Shown piece after piece: positions 17,560-25,723 of a DNA stretch of 64,000 bases. Source of the DNA: Lachnospiraceae bacterium. GTDB taxonomy: Bacteria > Bacillota > Clostridia > Lachnospirales > Lachnospiraceae. The notes beneath the pieces are model-generated. The model saw only the letters and a list, made by a program, of their open reading frames with translations, was not told where the DNA came from and did not search any database. The translations under genes were made by a program, and so were the position numbers. Each line of letters begins with the position of its first letter. Positions within the stretch are counted from its first letter, which is position 1. The stretch is taken from NCBI GenBank assembly GCA_017468395.1, contig JAFUIR010000014.1, positions 1 through 64,000 on the forward strand. Reading direction: 5' to 3'.

Positions 17560-18633
17560 ATGTTTGATAAGTTAGATGATTTGCTCAGTCGCTATGAAGA
17601 AATCATGAACGAACTGAACGAGCCTACTGTAACAGAAAATCAGGACCGTTTCAGAAAATTGATGAAAGAGCAGAGCGACCTGACTCCTATTGTTGAAGCC
17701 TATAAGGAGTATAAAAAAAGTAAGCAGGATATCGAAGATTCTTTGGCTATGCTTGAAGAAGAGTCCGATGAAGATATGCGCGAAATGCTGAAAGACGAAC
17801 TTTCTGCAAGTAAAAAGCGTGTAGAAGAATTGGAGCAGGAACTGAAAATTCTGCTACTTCCCAAAGACCCTAACGATGACAAAAACGTTATTGTGGAAAT
17901 CCGTGCAGGCGCCGGCGGCGACGAAGCGGCTCTTTTTGCGGCAGAAATTTACCGCATGCTTGTGCATTACGCAGAAAGCCAGCGCTGGAAAGTAGAAACC
18001 ATGAATGTGGACGATATCGGTATCGGCGGTATGAAGGAAGTTCAGTTTATGGTTATCGGTCAGGGGGCATATTCCAAGTTGAAATACGAAAGTGGTGTAC
18101 ACCGCGTACAGCGTGTGCCCGCAACAGAATCCGGCGGACGTATTCATACTTCCACCATCAGCGTAGCAGTTATGCCCGAAGTTGACGAAGATATTGATAT
18201 TGTAATTGATGAAAAAGATATCCGTATTGACGTAATGCGTGCTTCCGGTAACGGTGGTCAGTGTGTCAATACAACAGACTCTGCGGTGCGTCTGACCCAC
18301 TATCCCACAGGAATTGTGGTTTACAGCCAGACCGAGAAATCCCAGTTGCAAAACAAGGCAAAGGCTTTTGCCCTGCTGAAAGCAAAACTGTACGATATCG
18401 AGCAGCAGCAAAGGCATGATGCGGAAGCCGAAATGCGCCGCAGCCAGATTGGTACCGGAGACCGTTCCGAGAAAATCCGTACCTACAACTTCCCTCAGGG
18501 ACGTGTGACAGACCATCGTATCGGTCTGACATTATACAAACTGGACAAAATCATGAACGGCGACATTCAGGACATCATCGATGCCTGTATCGCAGCGGAC
18601 CAGGCAGCGAAACTCGCAAAGATGAATGAATAG
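17560..18633 (+). CDS. prfA: peptide chain release factor 1
   Basis: A 357-residue class I release factor that reads UAA and UAG stop codons. It has the helical domain 1, the tripeptide anticodon region P-A-T in [12 protein letters not shown], and the peptidyl-hydrolase motif GGQ at residues 232-234 in [19 protein letters not shown]. The Asn before GGQ, where many family members have Ala, is a mild variant. The ATG follows AGAGAGG; the TTG at 17536 inside prmC is rejected. It ends the rho-to-prfA block and is followed by a terminator near 18716. Confidence 0.97.
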   Translation: MFDKLDDLLSRYEEIMNELNEPTVTENQDRFRKLMKEQSDLTPIVEAYKEYKKSKQDIEDSLAMLEEESDEDMREMLKDELSASKKRVEELEQELKILLLPKDPNDDKNVIVEIRAGAGGDEAALFAAEIYRMLVHYAESQRWKVETMNVDDIGIGGMKEVQFMVIGQGAYSKLKYESGVHRVQRVPATESGGRIHTSTISVAVMPEVDEDIDIVIDEKDIRIDVMRASGNGGQCVNTTDSAVRLTHYPTGIVVYSQTEKSQLQNKAKAFALLKAKLYDIEQQQRHDAEAEMRRSQIGTGDRSEKIRTYNFPQGRVTDHRIGLTLYKLDKIMNGDIQDIIDACIAADQAAKLAKMNE

Positions 18634-18645
18634 CACAAACACCGA

Positions 18646-18664
18646 GGAAGTGCGAAGCACTTTC
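18646..18664. repeat. very stable GAA-loop mini-hairpin
   Basis: GGAAGTGC (18646-18653) and GCACTTTC (18657-18664) pair around a GAA loop. The core GCGAAGC is known as an unusually stable DNA mini-hairpin. A related CGAAG hairpin occurs at 38973-38995. There is no T-tract, so it is not an intrinsic terminator. Confidence 0.5.
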
Positions 18665-18715
18665 GAAGGTGAGCGTTCGTGCTATGAGCGCAAAGGTTGA
18701 GTTGAAACAGTTGAG

Positions 18716-18756
18716 TGCTCTATATCAGTTTAAGGTGCTGATATAGGGCATTTTTT
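18716..18756 (+). terminator. Rho-independent terminator after prfA
   Basis: TGCTCTATATCAG (18716-18728) pairs with CTGATATAGGGCA (18738-18750) with one G-U pair, followed by six T residues. Confidence 0.88.
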
Positions 18757-18816
18757 ATGTGGAGTTGAATTGATGGATTTGGTGGGAAAGGGCTACCAGA
18801 GCATCCCCAAATATAA

Positions 18817-18845
18817 TTGCATAAATATTAGGGGTATTTTATAAT
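18817..18845 (+). promoter_or_regulatory. promoter of the 197-residue membrane protein gene
   Basis: TTGCAT (18817-18822) and TATAAT (18840-18845) are separated by 17 bases. The leader would be about 90 bases. The gap between prfA and this gene holds the mini-hairpin, the terminator and this promoter and no other gene. Confidence 0.75.
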
Positions 18846-18940
18846 GAGTTATATAAATTAGAATTTAGCGGCATTGGAGAGGGATATAAAAGGAAATATT
18901 TACGAGAGAATTGCAAAGATAGATAAACAGAGGGGAAATG

Positions 18941-19534
18941 ATGAAGAAATTACTGATGGGACTTGGAATAGGAATTGTTGCGGTATTTGCAATGATTGGA
19001 ACAGGAAATTTGATTGCAACCAATATGATGCCGGAATATCTGGCACCGATAAGGGTAATGAGCGGAGGATTGATGCTTCTTACGCTTATCATTCCGTTTA
19101 TGATACTTTGGGCGGTGGGAATTTCCTTTAAAGATAAAAAAGGAAAAATCAATAAAAGTGTGCTTGTGATTGTTCTGGGGATTGAGATGGTTTGTCTTGT
19201 GTTATGCCTATGGGCGGGAACCAGAAGTATTGGGGCGATTGCGGATATGATAAACGGTCCGACCGAGAAAGTAGTCTATTATGCACTGATAAAAGAAGAT
19301 AGAGACTGGGGATACCGAAGAGGATATTCGACGGAGTATTACTTGGAGGCTGTTTCAATAGAAGGAGAAACAAGAGAAAAACTAAGACTTAGAGTAATAT
19401 CAGAAGATTTAGAGGAAGTGGAAAAAGTTTTAGCTGAGGCAAAATGGGATTATGATATCAGGGCAAAATACATATTGCGTTATTTTGAGAATATAGGTAT
19501 CGTATTTGAGATTGAAGCAATTCCGCTGGAATAG
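18941..19534 (+). CDS. membrane protein of unknown function
   Basis: A 197-residue protein with three predicted membrane segments (about residues 3-24, 39-61 and 71-92) followed by a soluble mixed alpha/beta C-terminal half with many charged residues. No motif was recognised. Two ATG codons are adjacent; the second gives better spacing to AGGGG at 18931-18935. It has its own promoter and begins the AT-rich accessory stretch that runs to about 23.4 kb. Confidence 0.65.
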   Translation: MKKLLMGLGIGIVAVFAMIGTGNLIATNMMPEYLAPIRVMSGGLMLLTLIIPFMILWAVGISFKDKKGKINKSVLVIVLGIEMVCLVLCLWAGTRSIGAIADMINGPTEKVVYYALIKEDRDWGYRRGYSTEYYLEAVSIEGETREKLRLRVISEDLEEVEKVLAEAKWDYDIRAKYILRYFENIGIVFEIEAIPLE

Positions 19535-19612
19535 AGGAGTTTCTGTACGTTATCACATCAACTACAACGCAGGTGTAGGTGCTTGAGGTATCATAAGGCA
19601 ACAGCGAGTTGC

Positions 19613-19641
19613 TTGGAAAAAGATTTATTCAGTTTTATAAT
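19613..19641 (+). promoter_or_regulatory. promoter of the HTH/zinc-ribbon regulator
   Basis: TTGGAA (19613-19618) and TATAAT (19636-19641) are 17 bases apart. The expected start near 19648 would coincide with GGAGGTG (19648-19654), so the mRNA leader would be very short. Confidence 0.65.
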
Positions 19642-19662
19642 ATCGTTGGAGGTGAAATCTAT

Positions 19663-20139
19663 ATGGAAACAAAGGATATTATATTAGAACTCAGAAATAA
19701 AGCAGGTTTATCTCAAGATGAACTTGCAGAAAAAATATTTGTAACTCGTCAAGCTGTATCGCGCTGGGAAAATGGGGAAACAACCCCTAATACGGATACT
19801 TTGAAATTATTATCGAAGTTGTTTGATGTTTCGATTAATACACTTTTGGGTTCACCAAGAGAATTGATTTGTCAGTGTTGTGGTATGCCGTTAAAAGATG
19901 ATGATATTATTAGCAGAGAGGCTGACGGTAGTCCAAATGAAGATTATTGTAAATGGTGCTATGCCGATGGAACATACACATACAGCAATATGGATGATTT
20001 GATTAATGTCTGTGTCGGACATATGGTTAGTGAGAACTTTTCAGAAGAACAGGCCAGAGAATACATGAAACAATTGCTTCCCAAACTGGATTACTGGAAA
20101 AGGTATGAAGAACTTAGTGACGATGGACAGTTCGAGTGA
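19663..20139 (+). CDS. XRE-family regulator with C-terminal zinc ribbon
   Basis: A 158-residue protein. Residues 1-65 form a Cro/C1-type helix-turn-helix (LRNKAGLSQDELAEKI, VTRQAVSRWENGETTP). A zinc ribbon follows with four cysteines (CQCCGMPL and DYCKWCYADG) in the family style often annotated as putative zinc ribbon domain. The helical tail probably aids ligand sensing or oligomerisation. Such proteins are usually metal- or stress-responsive regulators; the target is unknown. The ATG with GGAGGTG was chosen over an in-frame start at 19609. Confidence 0.85.
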   Translation: METKDIILELRNKAGLSQDELAEKIFVTRQAVSRWENGETTPNTDTLKLLSKLFDVSINTLLGSPRELICQCCGMPLKDDDIISREADGSPNEDYCKWCYADGTYTYSNMDDLINVCVGHMVSENFSEEQAREYMKQLLPKLDYWKRYEELSDDGQFE

Positions 20140-20264
20140 TTCTTGCAAACATGGATTTTATTATGATATGTACCTATGAATTATGTGGCAACTAAGGGCT
20201 GAAGAAATATTGTTAGATTGGTATCTGCGTACTTAATAATGATTGTATTAAGGTGAAAGAGTAA

Positions 20265-20432
20265 ATTAGTAATCGTTACCCTGTGTGTATAGATTCGTTT
20301 GTTCTGTGCAGCCGACCAGGCGGTGGTGTGTTTTTGAAACATGTCATCGCTTTTTTTGGGGGCTCTATTTTGGATGCATGTATACCCTCATTTGAAGATA
20401 TTACAGCAAAAAGAACAAATGTTCTTGAATGA
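20265..20432 (+). other. short open frame of unclear status before the KilA-N gene
   Basis: A 55-codon open stretch between stops that contains FLKHVIAFFGGSILDACIPS. It has no convincing start codon or ribosome binding site and overlaps the first LexA box. It could be the tail of a decayed gene. The rest of the gap from 20140 to 20490 holds only the LexA-type promoter. Confidence 0.2.
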
Positions 20433-20473
20433 AAGGGCGAATTGTGGTATAGTGTATTTAGAACAAATGTTTG
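20412..20473 (+). promoter_or_regulatory. LexA-controlled promoter with two LexA boxes
   Basis: TTGAAT (20425-20430) and TATAGT (20448-20453) are 17 bases apart. A LexA-type box AGAACAAATGTTCT (20412-20425) overlaps the -35 element. A second, AGAACAAATGTTTG (20460-20473), covers the expected transcription start and matches the Bacillus consensus CGAACRNRYGTTYG in 13 of 14 positions. Two boxes flanking the promoter imply tight SOS repression of the KilA-N gene. Confidence 0.8.
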
Positions 20474-20490
20474 TGTAGCGGGAGGTTTAT

Positions 20491-21294
20491 ATGAGTAGGT
20501 TGATAGTAGATGATGTGGCAATACAGGTAATTAAATTTGAAGAAGAGGATTATATATCGCTTACTGATATGGTAAGGAATATAGAAAATGGAGTTGTTTT
20601 AATTGAAAAATGGCTGCGAAATAAAAATACAATTGAGTTCCTAGGAATATGGGAAGAGTTATATAATGAGCAGTTTGATTATGATGAATACAATAGTATT
20701 ATGAATGAAGCTGGATTAAATCGGTTTGCTATGTCGGTAAAACAATGGGTGGAAAGAACGAATTCAAAAGGGATTATTGCAAAGGCAGGGAGATATGGAG
20801 GAACTTATGCCTATAAAGATATTGCCTTTGAGTTTGCAAGTTGGGTTTCTCCTAAATTTAAATTATATTTGATAAAAGAGTTTGAAAGGTTAAAGAGAGA
20901 AGAGCAGGAACAACTGGGATGGAATGCAAAACGAGAGTTAGCAAAGATTAATTATAGAATACATACAGATGCAATAAAAGAAAATTTGATTCCAAAACAA
21001 GTGACAAATCAACAAACAGCTATTGTATATGCATCTGAAGCAGATGTTTTGAATGTTGCGTTATTCGGAAAAACAGCAAAAGAATGGCGAGAACGGAATG
21101 CTGAGAAAAGGGGAAACATTAGAGACTATGCATCTATAAATGAGTTGATATGTCTGTCTAATTTGGAAAGTTTAAATGCTGTCTTAATTGAAGAGGGCAT
21201 TTCCCAGAAAGAACGTTTAGTAAAGTTAAATGAGATTGCAATACATCAGATGATTATATTGGAAGAAAAGGCGGAGCATTTGTATTTGAAATAA
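20491..21294 (+). CDS. KilA-N domain protein, SOS-controlled
   Basis: A 267-residue protein with an N-terminal KilA-N domain. The hallmark segment AGRYGGTYAYKDIAFEFASW near residues 96-115 is followed by SPKFKLYLIKEFERLK. KilA-N domains bind nucleic acid and are common in phage antirepressors and in stand-alone bacterial proteins. The C-terminal half is helical and charged, without a known catalytic motif. It has GGAGGTTT upstream and the double LexA box. No phage structural or integrase genes are nearby, so this may be a relic or a domesticated regulator. Confidence 0.88.
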   Translation: MSRLIVDDVAIQVIKFEEEDYISLTDMVRNIENGVVLIEKWLRNKNTIEFLGIWEELYNEQFDYDEYNSIMNEAGLNRFAMSVKQWVERTNSKGIIAKAGRYGGTYAYKDIAFEFASWVSPKFKLYLIKEFERLKREEQEQLGWNAKRELAKINYRIHTDAIKENLIPKQVTNQQTAIVYASEADVLNVALFGKTAKEWRERNAEKRGNIRDYASINELICLSNLESLNAVLIEEGISQKERLVKLNEIAIHQMIILEEKAEHLYLK

Positions 21295-21326
21295 ATTTAA
21301 TTCCCCCGAATTCGGGGGAATTAAAT
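21295..21326. terminator. perfect 32-base palindrome after the KilA-N gene
   Basis: ATTTAATTCCCCCGAA is followed directly by its exact reverse complement, starting one base after the stop codon. The stem is GC-rich in its inner part and flanked by A/T, but no long T run follows. It is most likely a transcription terminator or 3' stabiliser. Confidence 0.6.
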
Positions 21327-21545
21327 CTGGAGAATATGAAGTAAAAGATTCTGCAAGGCAGGGAAAATAAAAATGATTTTGAGTTTTGCTGTGAGAAAAA
21401 AGTTGTGTACATCTGTGGGGGAATTTATAATAAATGATATCCACTTGAAGAGTTAGAAAAGTTGTTATAATAAAATGTTGATTTGCAGAAACTAAAAAAT
21501 CTGGCTAATGTAAGTCAACTATTTGAATTTGGAGAGATGAAACAA

Positions 21546-22115
21546 ATGAAGACTATAAAGCGAAAATCGGTAGGAACTCATTTTTCAATGTGTGTGCAAC
21601 CAGCTTTTATTATTGGTACAAACAATGATGATGGAACATATAATTTCGCCCCAATTACATGGGTCAGCGTTACAAACGAAAAAGGGAATGATTATTTGTT
21701 GACTATCAGTATGTTTGGCACTAAGAGGACCAAGCAAAATGTAATCAGGACTGGGGTTTTAAGTGTAAATCTCGTTAGCACGGATATGATTGAACTTATG
21801 GATTATTTTGGTACACACCATGCGAAAGACGGAAAAAAGGATGAAATTTCATATGCCGTTTGTAGAGGAGAAGTTGTAGATGTGCCTATTTTAGATGCGA
21901 GTCGCTGGGTATATGAATGTGAAGTTGTCAATTCCATTGACATAGGAGAATCTACTACTTTCTTTTGTAAAATAAAAAATGTGCAAATAGATGAACAACT
22001 GGACTGTGTGGATACTTTTGATGTGAATCTGACGAGACTTGACCCTGTAATTTATTCGGGTATGTATCACAGTATCGGAAAATTGCTTGGTAAAATAGGA
22101 GATTTCACGCAGTAG
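21546..22115 (+). CDS. flavin reductase-like FMN-binding protein
   Basis: A 189-residue protein of the flavin reductase/FMN-binding split-barrel superfamily. It shows the family N-terminus with VQPAFIIGTNNDDGTYNFAP and the core TKRTKQNVIRTGVLSVNLV. Members bind FMN and reduce flavin or act as oxidoreductase partners. The ATG nine bases after GGAGAG was chosen over the upstream TTG at 21483 and ATG at 21537. It ends 21 bases before the RES-domain gene, so the two are probably one transcript. Base composition is AT-rich like the neighbours on both sides. Confidence 0.8.
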   Translation: MKTIKRKSVGTHFSMCVQPAFIIGTNNDDGTYNFAPITWVSVTNEKGNDYLLTISMFGTKRTKQNVIRTGVLSVNLVSTDMIELMDYFGTHHAKDGKKDEISYAVCRGEVVDVPILDASRWVYECEVVNSIDIGESTTFFCKIKNVQIDEQLDCVDTFDVNLTRLDPVIYSGMYHSIGKLLGKIGDFTQ

Positions 22116-22136
22116 TCAATTGTAAGAGGGGGACAA

Positions 22137-23393
22137 ATGAAAATGACTTGTATAAATTGTAAAGAAAATAAAATCCTGCAATTGTTTGAAGAATTTATAA
22201 TTTCCAAAGAACCAACGGATTATGACGTTGTAAACGAAATATTTAATCATTTTTCCCAAAAGGCAGTTAATATACCTTACTGTTATAGTTGTTTGAGGCA
22301 GATTTCAGCGGGAGAAAGAGTTTTTGCAAATGATTTTTATAAGGAAAAAATAACATCTTATTTTGCACAAAAAATTATGGACAGTATTGAATGTTGCCCG
22401 GAGTGCGGTCAGGGACAAGATATACAAGAACTTAGATATACTATACAAAGCATCTTTGATGATGAGGATGATGATCCGGATGCAATGTTTGAAAGTTATA
22501 ACACCGCAAGTGCAATAGAAGATTTGTTAAATGAAATTTTTTGTGACAGGGAAGATGAATGGGATGAATTTTATGATAGCATAATAGAAAAAATTCAGTG
22601 CAAATGCGGTGCAGGTTCGGGCGCTGATATGGATGAAAAAAGAGACTATGGAAAATTTGATAGATATTCGGAGGTATATACACAAAGAGATATAAAATTA
22701 TTTAATCATAAGTTTTATGGTGATGATTTGGATAATGCTTCGGACTATATAAATGAATTGGCTAAAGCATGTTCACTGGAACAATTACGTGATTTGAAAA
22801 ATGATTATATTAACAATAATTTATTTGCTTACCAAAATGTTGCTTTTAATAAATTAGTAGATGTTATTACTGGTTTTTATGAAAAAGGTATGTATTATGA
22901 ATTGGGGGCCGAAAGAGTGGTGTATCGGACTAGAACATCAAAATATCCGGAACTATACGATAGAGAGGGGCTGTGGGAACCACCAAATAGTAAGGCAGGC
23001 CAAGGTAGATACAATGGCGTTGGAACAAGCCTGTTATATTGCTCCAATAATATGGATGTTATAAAAAAGGAAGTACCCTTGTTTGATAAAGACATTTATA
23101 ATATTGGAAAATTTGTAATAAATACACCGAGACATTTATTCCCTATTAATTTTGTTTTTAAAGGGGAGTATTCGGGACTTATAGGAGAGGAAGTACCCTT
23201 AGAGGAACAAAATGATTGTTTAAAACAACAATATGTGATATGTAATATTGTTTCTGCTATTTGTGCAAAGATTGGATATGATGGGATTGTTTATAGTTCA
23301 ACCAAAGATAACACATCCGTTGATTATGCTCTGTTTTGTAATTTTGAGAAAGGCAATGATATTGAATGCATTGACGTGGTGTATGAAAAATAG
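22137..23393 (+). CDS. RES-domain protein with cysteine-rich N-terminal domain
   Basis: A 418-residue protein. Residues 1-160 carry several CxxC pairs (CINC, CYSC, CPEC, CKCG), suggesting bound zinc, and a helical segment that looks like the HEPN/RES N-terminal domain. The C-terminal RES domain starts near VVYRTRTSKYPE and holds GRYNGVGTSLLYC with Arg291, Glu312 in VIKKEV and Ser387 in GIVYSST, matching the Arg-Glu-Ser triad. RES toxins degrade NAD+. No partner antitoxin gene is adjacent. It is preceded by a flavin reductase gene in the same direction. An effector or defence role is inferred. Confidence 0.8.
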   Translation: MKMTCINCKENKILQLFEEFIISKEPTDYDVVNEIFNHFSQKAVNIPYCYSCLRQISAGERVFANDFYKEKITSYFAQKIMDSIECCPECGQGQDIQELRYTIQSIFDDEDDDPDAMFESYNTASAIEDLLNEIFCDREDEWDEFYDSIIEKIQCKCGAGSGADMDEKRDYGKFDRYSEVYTQRDIKLFNHKFYGDDLDNASDYINELAKACSLEQLRDLKNDYINNNLFAYQNVAFNKLVDVITGFYEKGMYYELGAERVVYRTRTSKYPELYDREGLWEPPNSKAGQGRYNGVGTSLLYCSNNMDVIKKEVPLFDKDIYNIGKFVINTPRHLFPINFVFKGEYSGLIGEEVPLEEQNDCLKQQYVICNIVSAICAKIGYDGIVYSSTKDNTSVDYALFCNFEKGNDIECIDVVYEK

Positions 23394-23651
23394 AAGTATG
23401 GGAATGGATAAATTGATATTATTTAGCAATCAGAAAATCAATTATGCAGTATAGGATTTAGATAGAAAGAGCAAATCTTTTATATTTTGTCCGCAGTGTA
23501 AGAGCAGGCTTTACAAACATCTGTAAAAAGTGTATCCTTGAGTAAGTGGCAACTAACTGAAAAGGAGAGAACATATACGGTTGCTGCGGCGTGATTGAAA
23601 AGGCAGGGTACACCGTTGTGGAAATCCGGTAGTGAAGTTAGGAGGAAGGAA
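23394..23651 (+). other. gene-free gap with a possible zinc-ribbon remnant
   Basis: Near 23485-23526 one frame reads FIFCPQCKSRLYKHL and then stops, which looks like the tail of a decayed zinc-finger gene. No start codon with a ribosome binding site was found. Nothing else is visible before the peptidase gene. Confidence 0.25.
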
Positions 23652-24881
23652 ATGAAAGCAAATCAGATTAACCAAATGTTTGCTGATGCTGCCTATGTGC
23701 GTATGGGCGGCAGCCAAAGCGAACTTAAATGTGCAAATTATCTGAAAGAGAAATGTGCGCAAATGGGATTGGAAGCACATTTGGAAGAGTTTGAAGTGGA
23801 TATGGCCGATATGGAAGCGGCTGAACTTATAATTGACGGTAAAGTAATTCCCTGTAAAGGTTATCTTTGCTGCGGAAGCGGAGAAGTGACCGCACCATTA
23901 TATTACATGCCCCATGACGATGTTTATTCGTTGTCAGGATGTAAAGGAAAAATTGTATTGAATGACGGTTACATGGGCTATTGGAGGTATCAGGACCTTT
24001 TGGAAAATGGCGCCGTGGGCTTTATTACTTATGATGGAAATGCAAACTATGCGGATGAAGATATTGACCAGAGGGAACTGCGCTCCTATGTCAGCAAGGG
24101 GAACAAAATACTTGGGGTAAATATTAATGCAAAGCAGGCCATTGAACTGGTAAAAGGAAATGCAAAGGAAGCAACCATCCGCATTAAACAAAAGGAATAC
24201 AAGGGTAAATCACATAATGTAGTGCTGGATATTTTGGGCGAAACCGATGAAATTATTGTGTTGACCGCCCACTATGATTCCACATCCCTTTCTCAGGGGG
24301 CTTACGACAATATGTCAGGAAGCATCGGTCTTCTTGGAATTGCAGAGAAATTTGCCAAGGAACCCCACCGCTATGGACTTCGTTTTATCTGGTGCGGAAG
24401 TGAAGAGAGAGGACTGCTTGGCTCCAAGGCGTATGTAGCAGCTCATGAAGAAGAGTTAAAAAATGTTGCCATGAATATCAATCTGGACATGATTGGTTGT
24501 ATCATGGGTAAATTTATTGCCTGCTGTACCTGCGAAGAAAAATTAGTGCATTATCTGGAATACATGGCCTGCGTGGAAAGTTTCGGAATCAGAGCCTATC
24601 AGGATGTGTACTCCAGCGATTCCACCCCTTTTGCGGATAAGGGCGTGCCGGCGGTGTCCTTTGCCCGCATTGCACCCAACAATACCGCAACCATTCATAA
24701 CAGTTACGATACTGCAAAGGTTATGAATGCAGAGCAGATGGTAATAGATATTGACTTTATCAGTCGATTCGTGGCACAGATGGCAAATGCCGGAAAATGT
24801 CCCGTATCTAAGGAAATGCCTGAAAATATGAAGGAAAAACTGGACATCTATCTGGCGAGAAAACGGGATAAGAAAAAATAA
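23652..24881 (+). CDS. M28 family zinc metallopeptidase
   Basis: A 409-residue aminopeptidase-like protein. A PA-like insert occupies the middle of the N-terminal half. The M28 metal ligands appear in order: His and Asp in VLTAHYDSTS, Asp in GAYDNMSGS, Glu-Glu in WCGSEERGLLG, Asp in NINLDMIG and a late His in ATIHNSYDT. No signal peptide is seen, so it probably acts in the cytoplasm on peptides. The ATG with GGAGGA upstream was chosen over the in-frame start at 23595. It is convergent with the next gene. Confidence 0.9.
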   Translation: MKANQINQMFADAAYVRMGGSQSELKCANYLKEKCAQMGLEAHLEEFEVDMADMEAAELIIDGKVIPCKGYLCCGSGEVTAPLYYMPHDDVYSLSGCKGKIVLNDGYMGYWRYQDLLENGAVGFITYDGNANYADEDIDQRELRSYVSKGNKILGVNINAKQAIELVKGNAKEATIRIKQKEYKGKSHNVVLDILGETDEIIVLTAHYDSTSLSQGAYDNMSGSIGLLGIAEKFAKEPHRYGLRFIWCGSEERGLLGSKAYVAAHEEELKNVAMNINLDMIGCIMGKFIACCTCEEKLVHYLEYMACVESFGIRAYQDVYSSDSTPFADKGVPAVSFARIAPNNTATIHNSYDTAKVMNAEQMVIDIDFISRFVAQMANAGKCPVSKEMPENMKEKLDIYLARKRDKKK

Positions 24882-24883
24882 AT

Positions 24884-25696
24884 TTAATCAAATGCAAAGC
24901 CAAAATAGGAGGGCGGTGGGAGTGTATCGCTACATAAAGGACGATACATGGCAAAGGCAGTATCGCAGCCATCAGTATTGTGGCAGTCAGCATGGTTAAT
25001 ATTGTAGCAAGGGAGGCGGAAGCTTCCCTTTTTGCATCCCAGGGCCTGTACAATTTGGGGAGCAAAAGTGGCATCCCCCAGCAGTTCTACGCCCCAAAGC
25101 ATGTCAGACGTAACTTGGGCAGCCAGCAGAAAACCGGTGCCTGCGTAAAATTTTACTTGGGTTTCCAGAAAATCCAAGTTTTCGTTTTCTTGAATGACGC
25201 TTCCGTGAGGCAAAAACTTTCTGCGTAGCTTCGCATATTCAGTTTGGTTAATGCAATGCAAATCCAAATTTAAATTCCCATCTATATCCGCACTTTGGCA
25301 GTGGAGGGTATGGATATAACTACAGGTTTTGTAGCCTAAGGTGCCATAAAATTCAAAGAGGTCTTTGCTGCCCGGAACCAAAACTGCACCGGTATAGCCA
25401 AGGACTGCCAAATGTGCATGGGTATCTTCCATCAATTCGTGGCAAAGCCCTTGCCGCTGATGGGATTTGGCAGTTGAAACCGCATAAATGTATGCCACAG
25501 GCTTGTCCACATATTCGCAGGTAAACCAGTACAGCGCAGCAACAATTTGCCCGTCTATGGTAATACAACGGCAACGCGCAGGGCTGAAGGCATGTTCAAA
25601 AAAAGTATCCAGAAATTCATCGGTATCGCCAAAAGCCTCCTGCCATAAACTGCGGAGCATGGGAATATGATGAGGAAGAGGGGATATGATTCTCAT
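24884..25696 (-). CDS. GNAT family N-acetyltransferase
   Basis: A 270-residue protein whose N-terminal half is a GNAT domain. The acetyl-CoA loop appears as TAKSHQRQGLCHELM, preceded by the strand VAYIYAVST and followed by FEFYGTLGYKTC. The C-terminal 120 residues form a second, more divergent domain. The acceptor is unknown. It is the last gene of a minus-strand set with the DUF2156 protein and the RNA methyltransferase, 27 bases after the former. Confidence 0.82.
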   Translation of the reverse strand: MRIISPLPHHIPMLRSLWQEAFGDTDEFLDTFFEHAFSPARCRCITIDGQIVAALYWFTCEYVDKPVAYIYAVSTAKSHQRQGLCHELMEDTHAHLAVLGYTGAVLVPGSKDLFEFYGTLGYKTCSYIHTLHCQSADIDGNLNLDLHCINQTEYAKLRRKFLPHGSVIQENENLDFLETQVKFYAGTGFLLAAQVTSDMLWGVELLGDATFAPQIVQALGCKKGSFRLPCYNINHADCHNTDGCDTAFAMYRPLCSDTLPPPSYFGFAFD

Positions 25697-25723
25697 AGCA
25701 GTGCTCCAAATTGATTTTTTAGT

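Noticed and set aside
18634-18700. Small RNA gene after prfA
   Set aside because: Only a short hairpin is seen, with no promoter between prfA and the hairpin and no own terminator apart from the one serving prfA.
20491-21294. Prophage remnant
   Set aside because: Only one phage-type domain is present; there is no integrase, terminase, capsid or tail gene in the region.
19663-23393. Xre antitoxin paired with the RES toxin
   Set aside because: The Xre-type protein is about 2 kb away, carries a zinc ribbon instead of an antitoxin domain, and has two unrelated genes between it and the RES gene.
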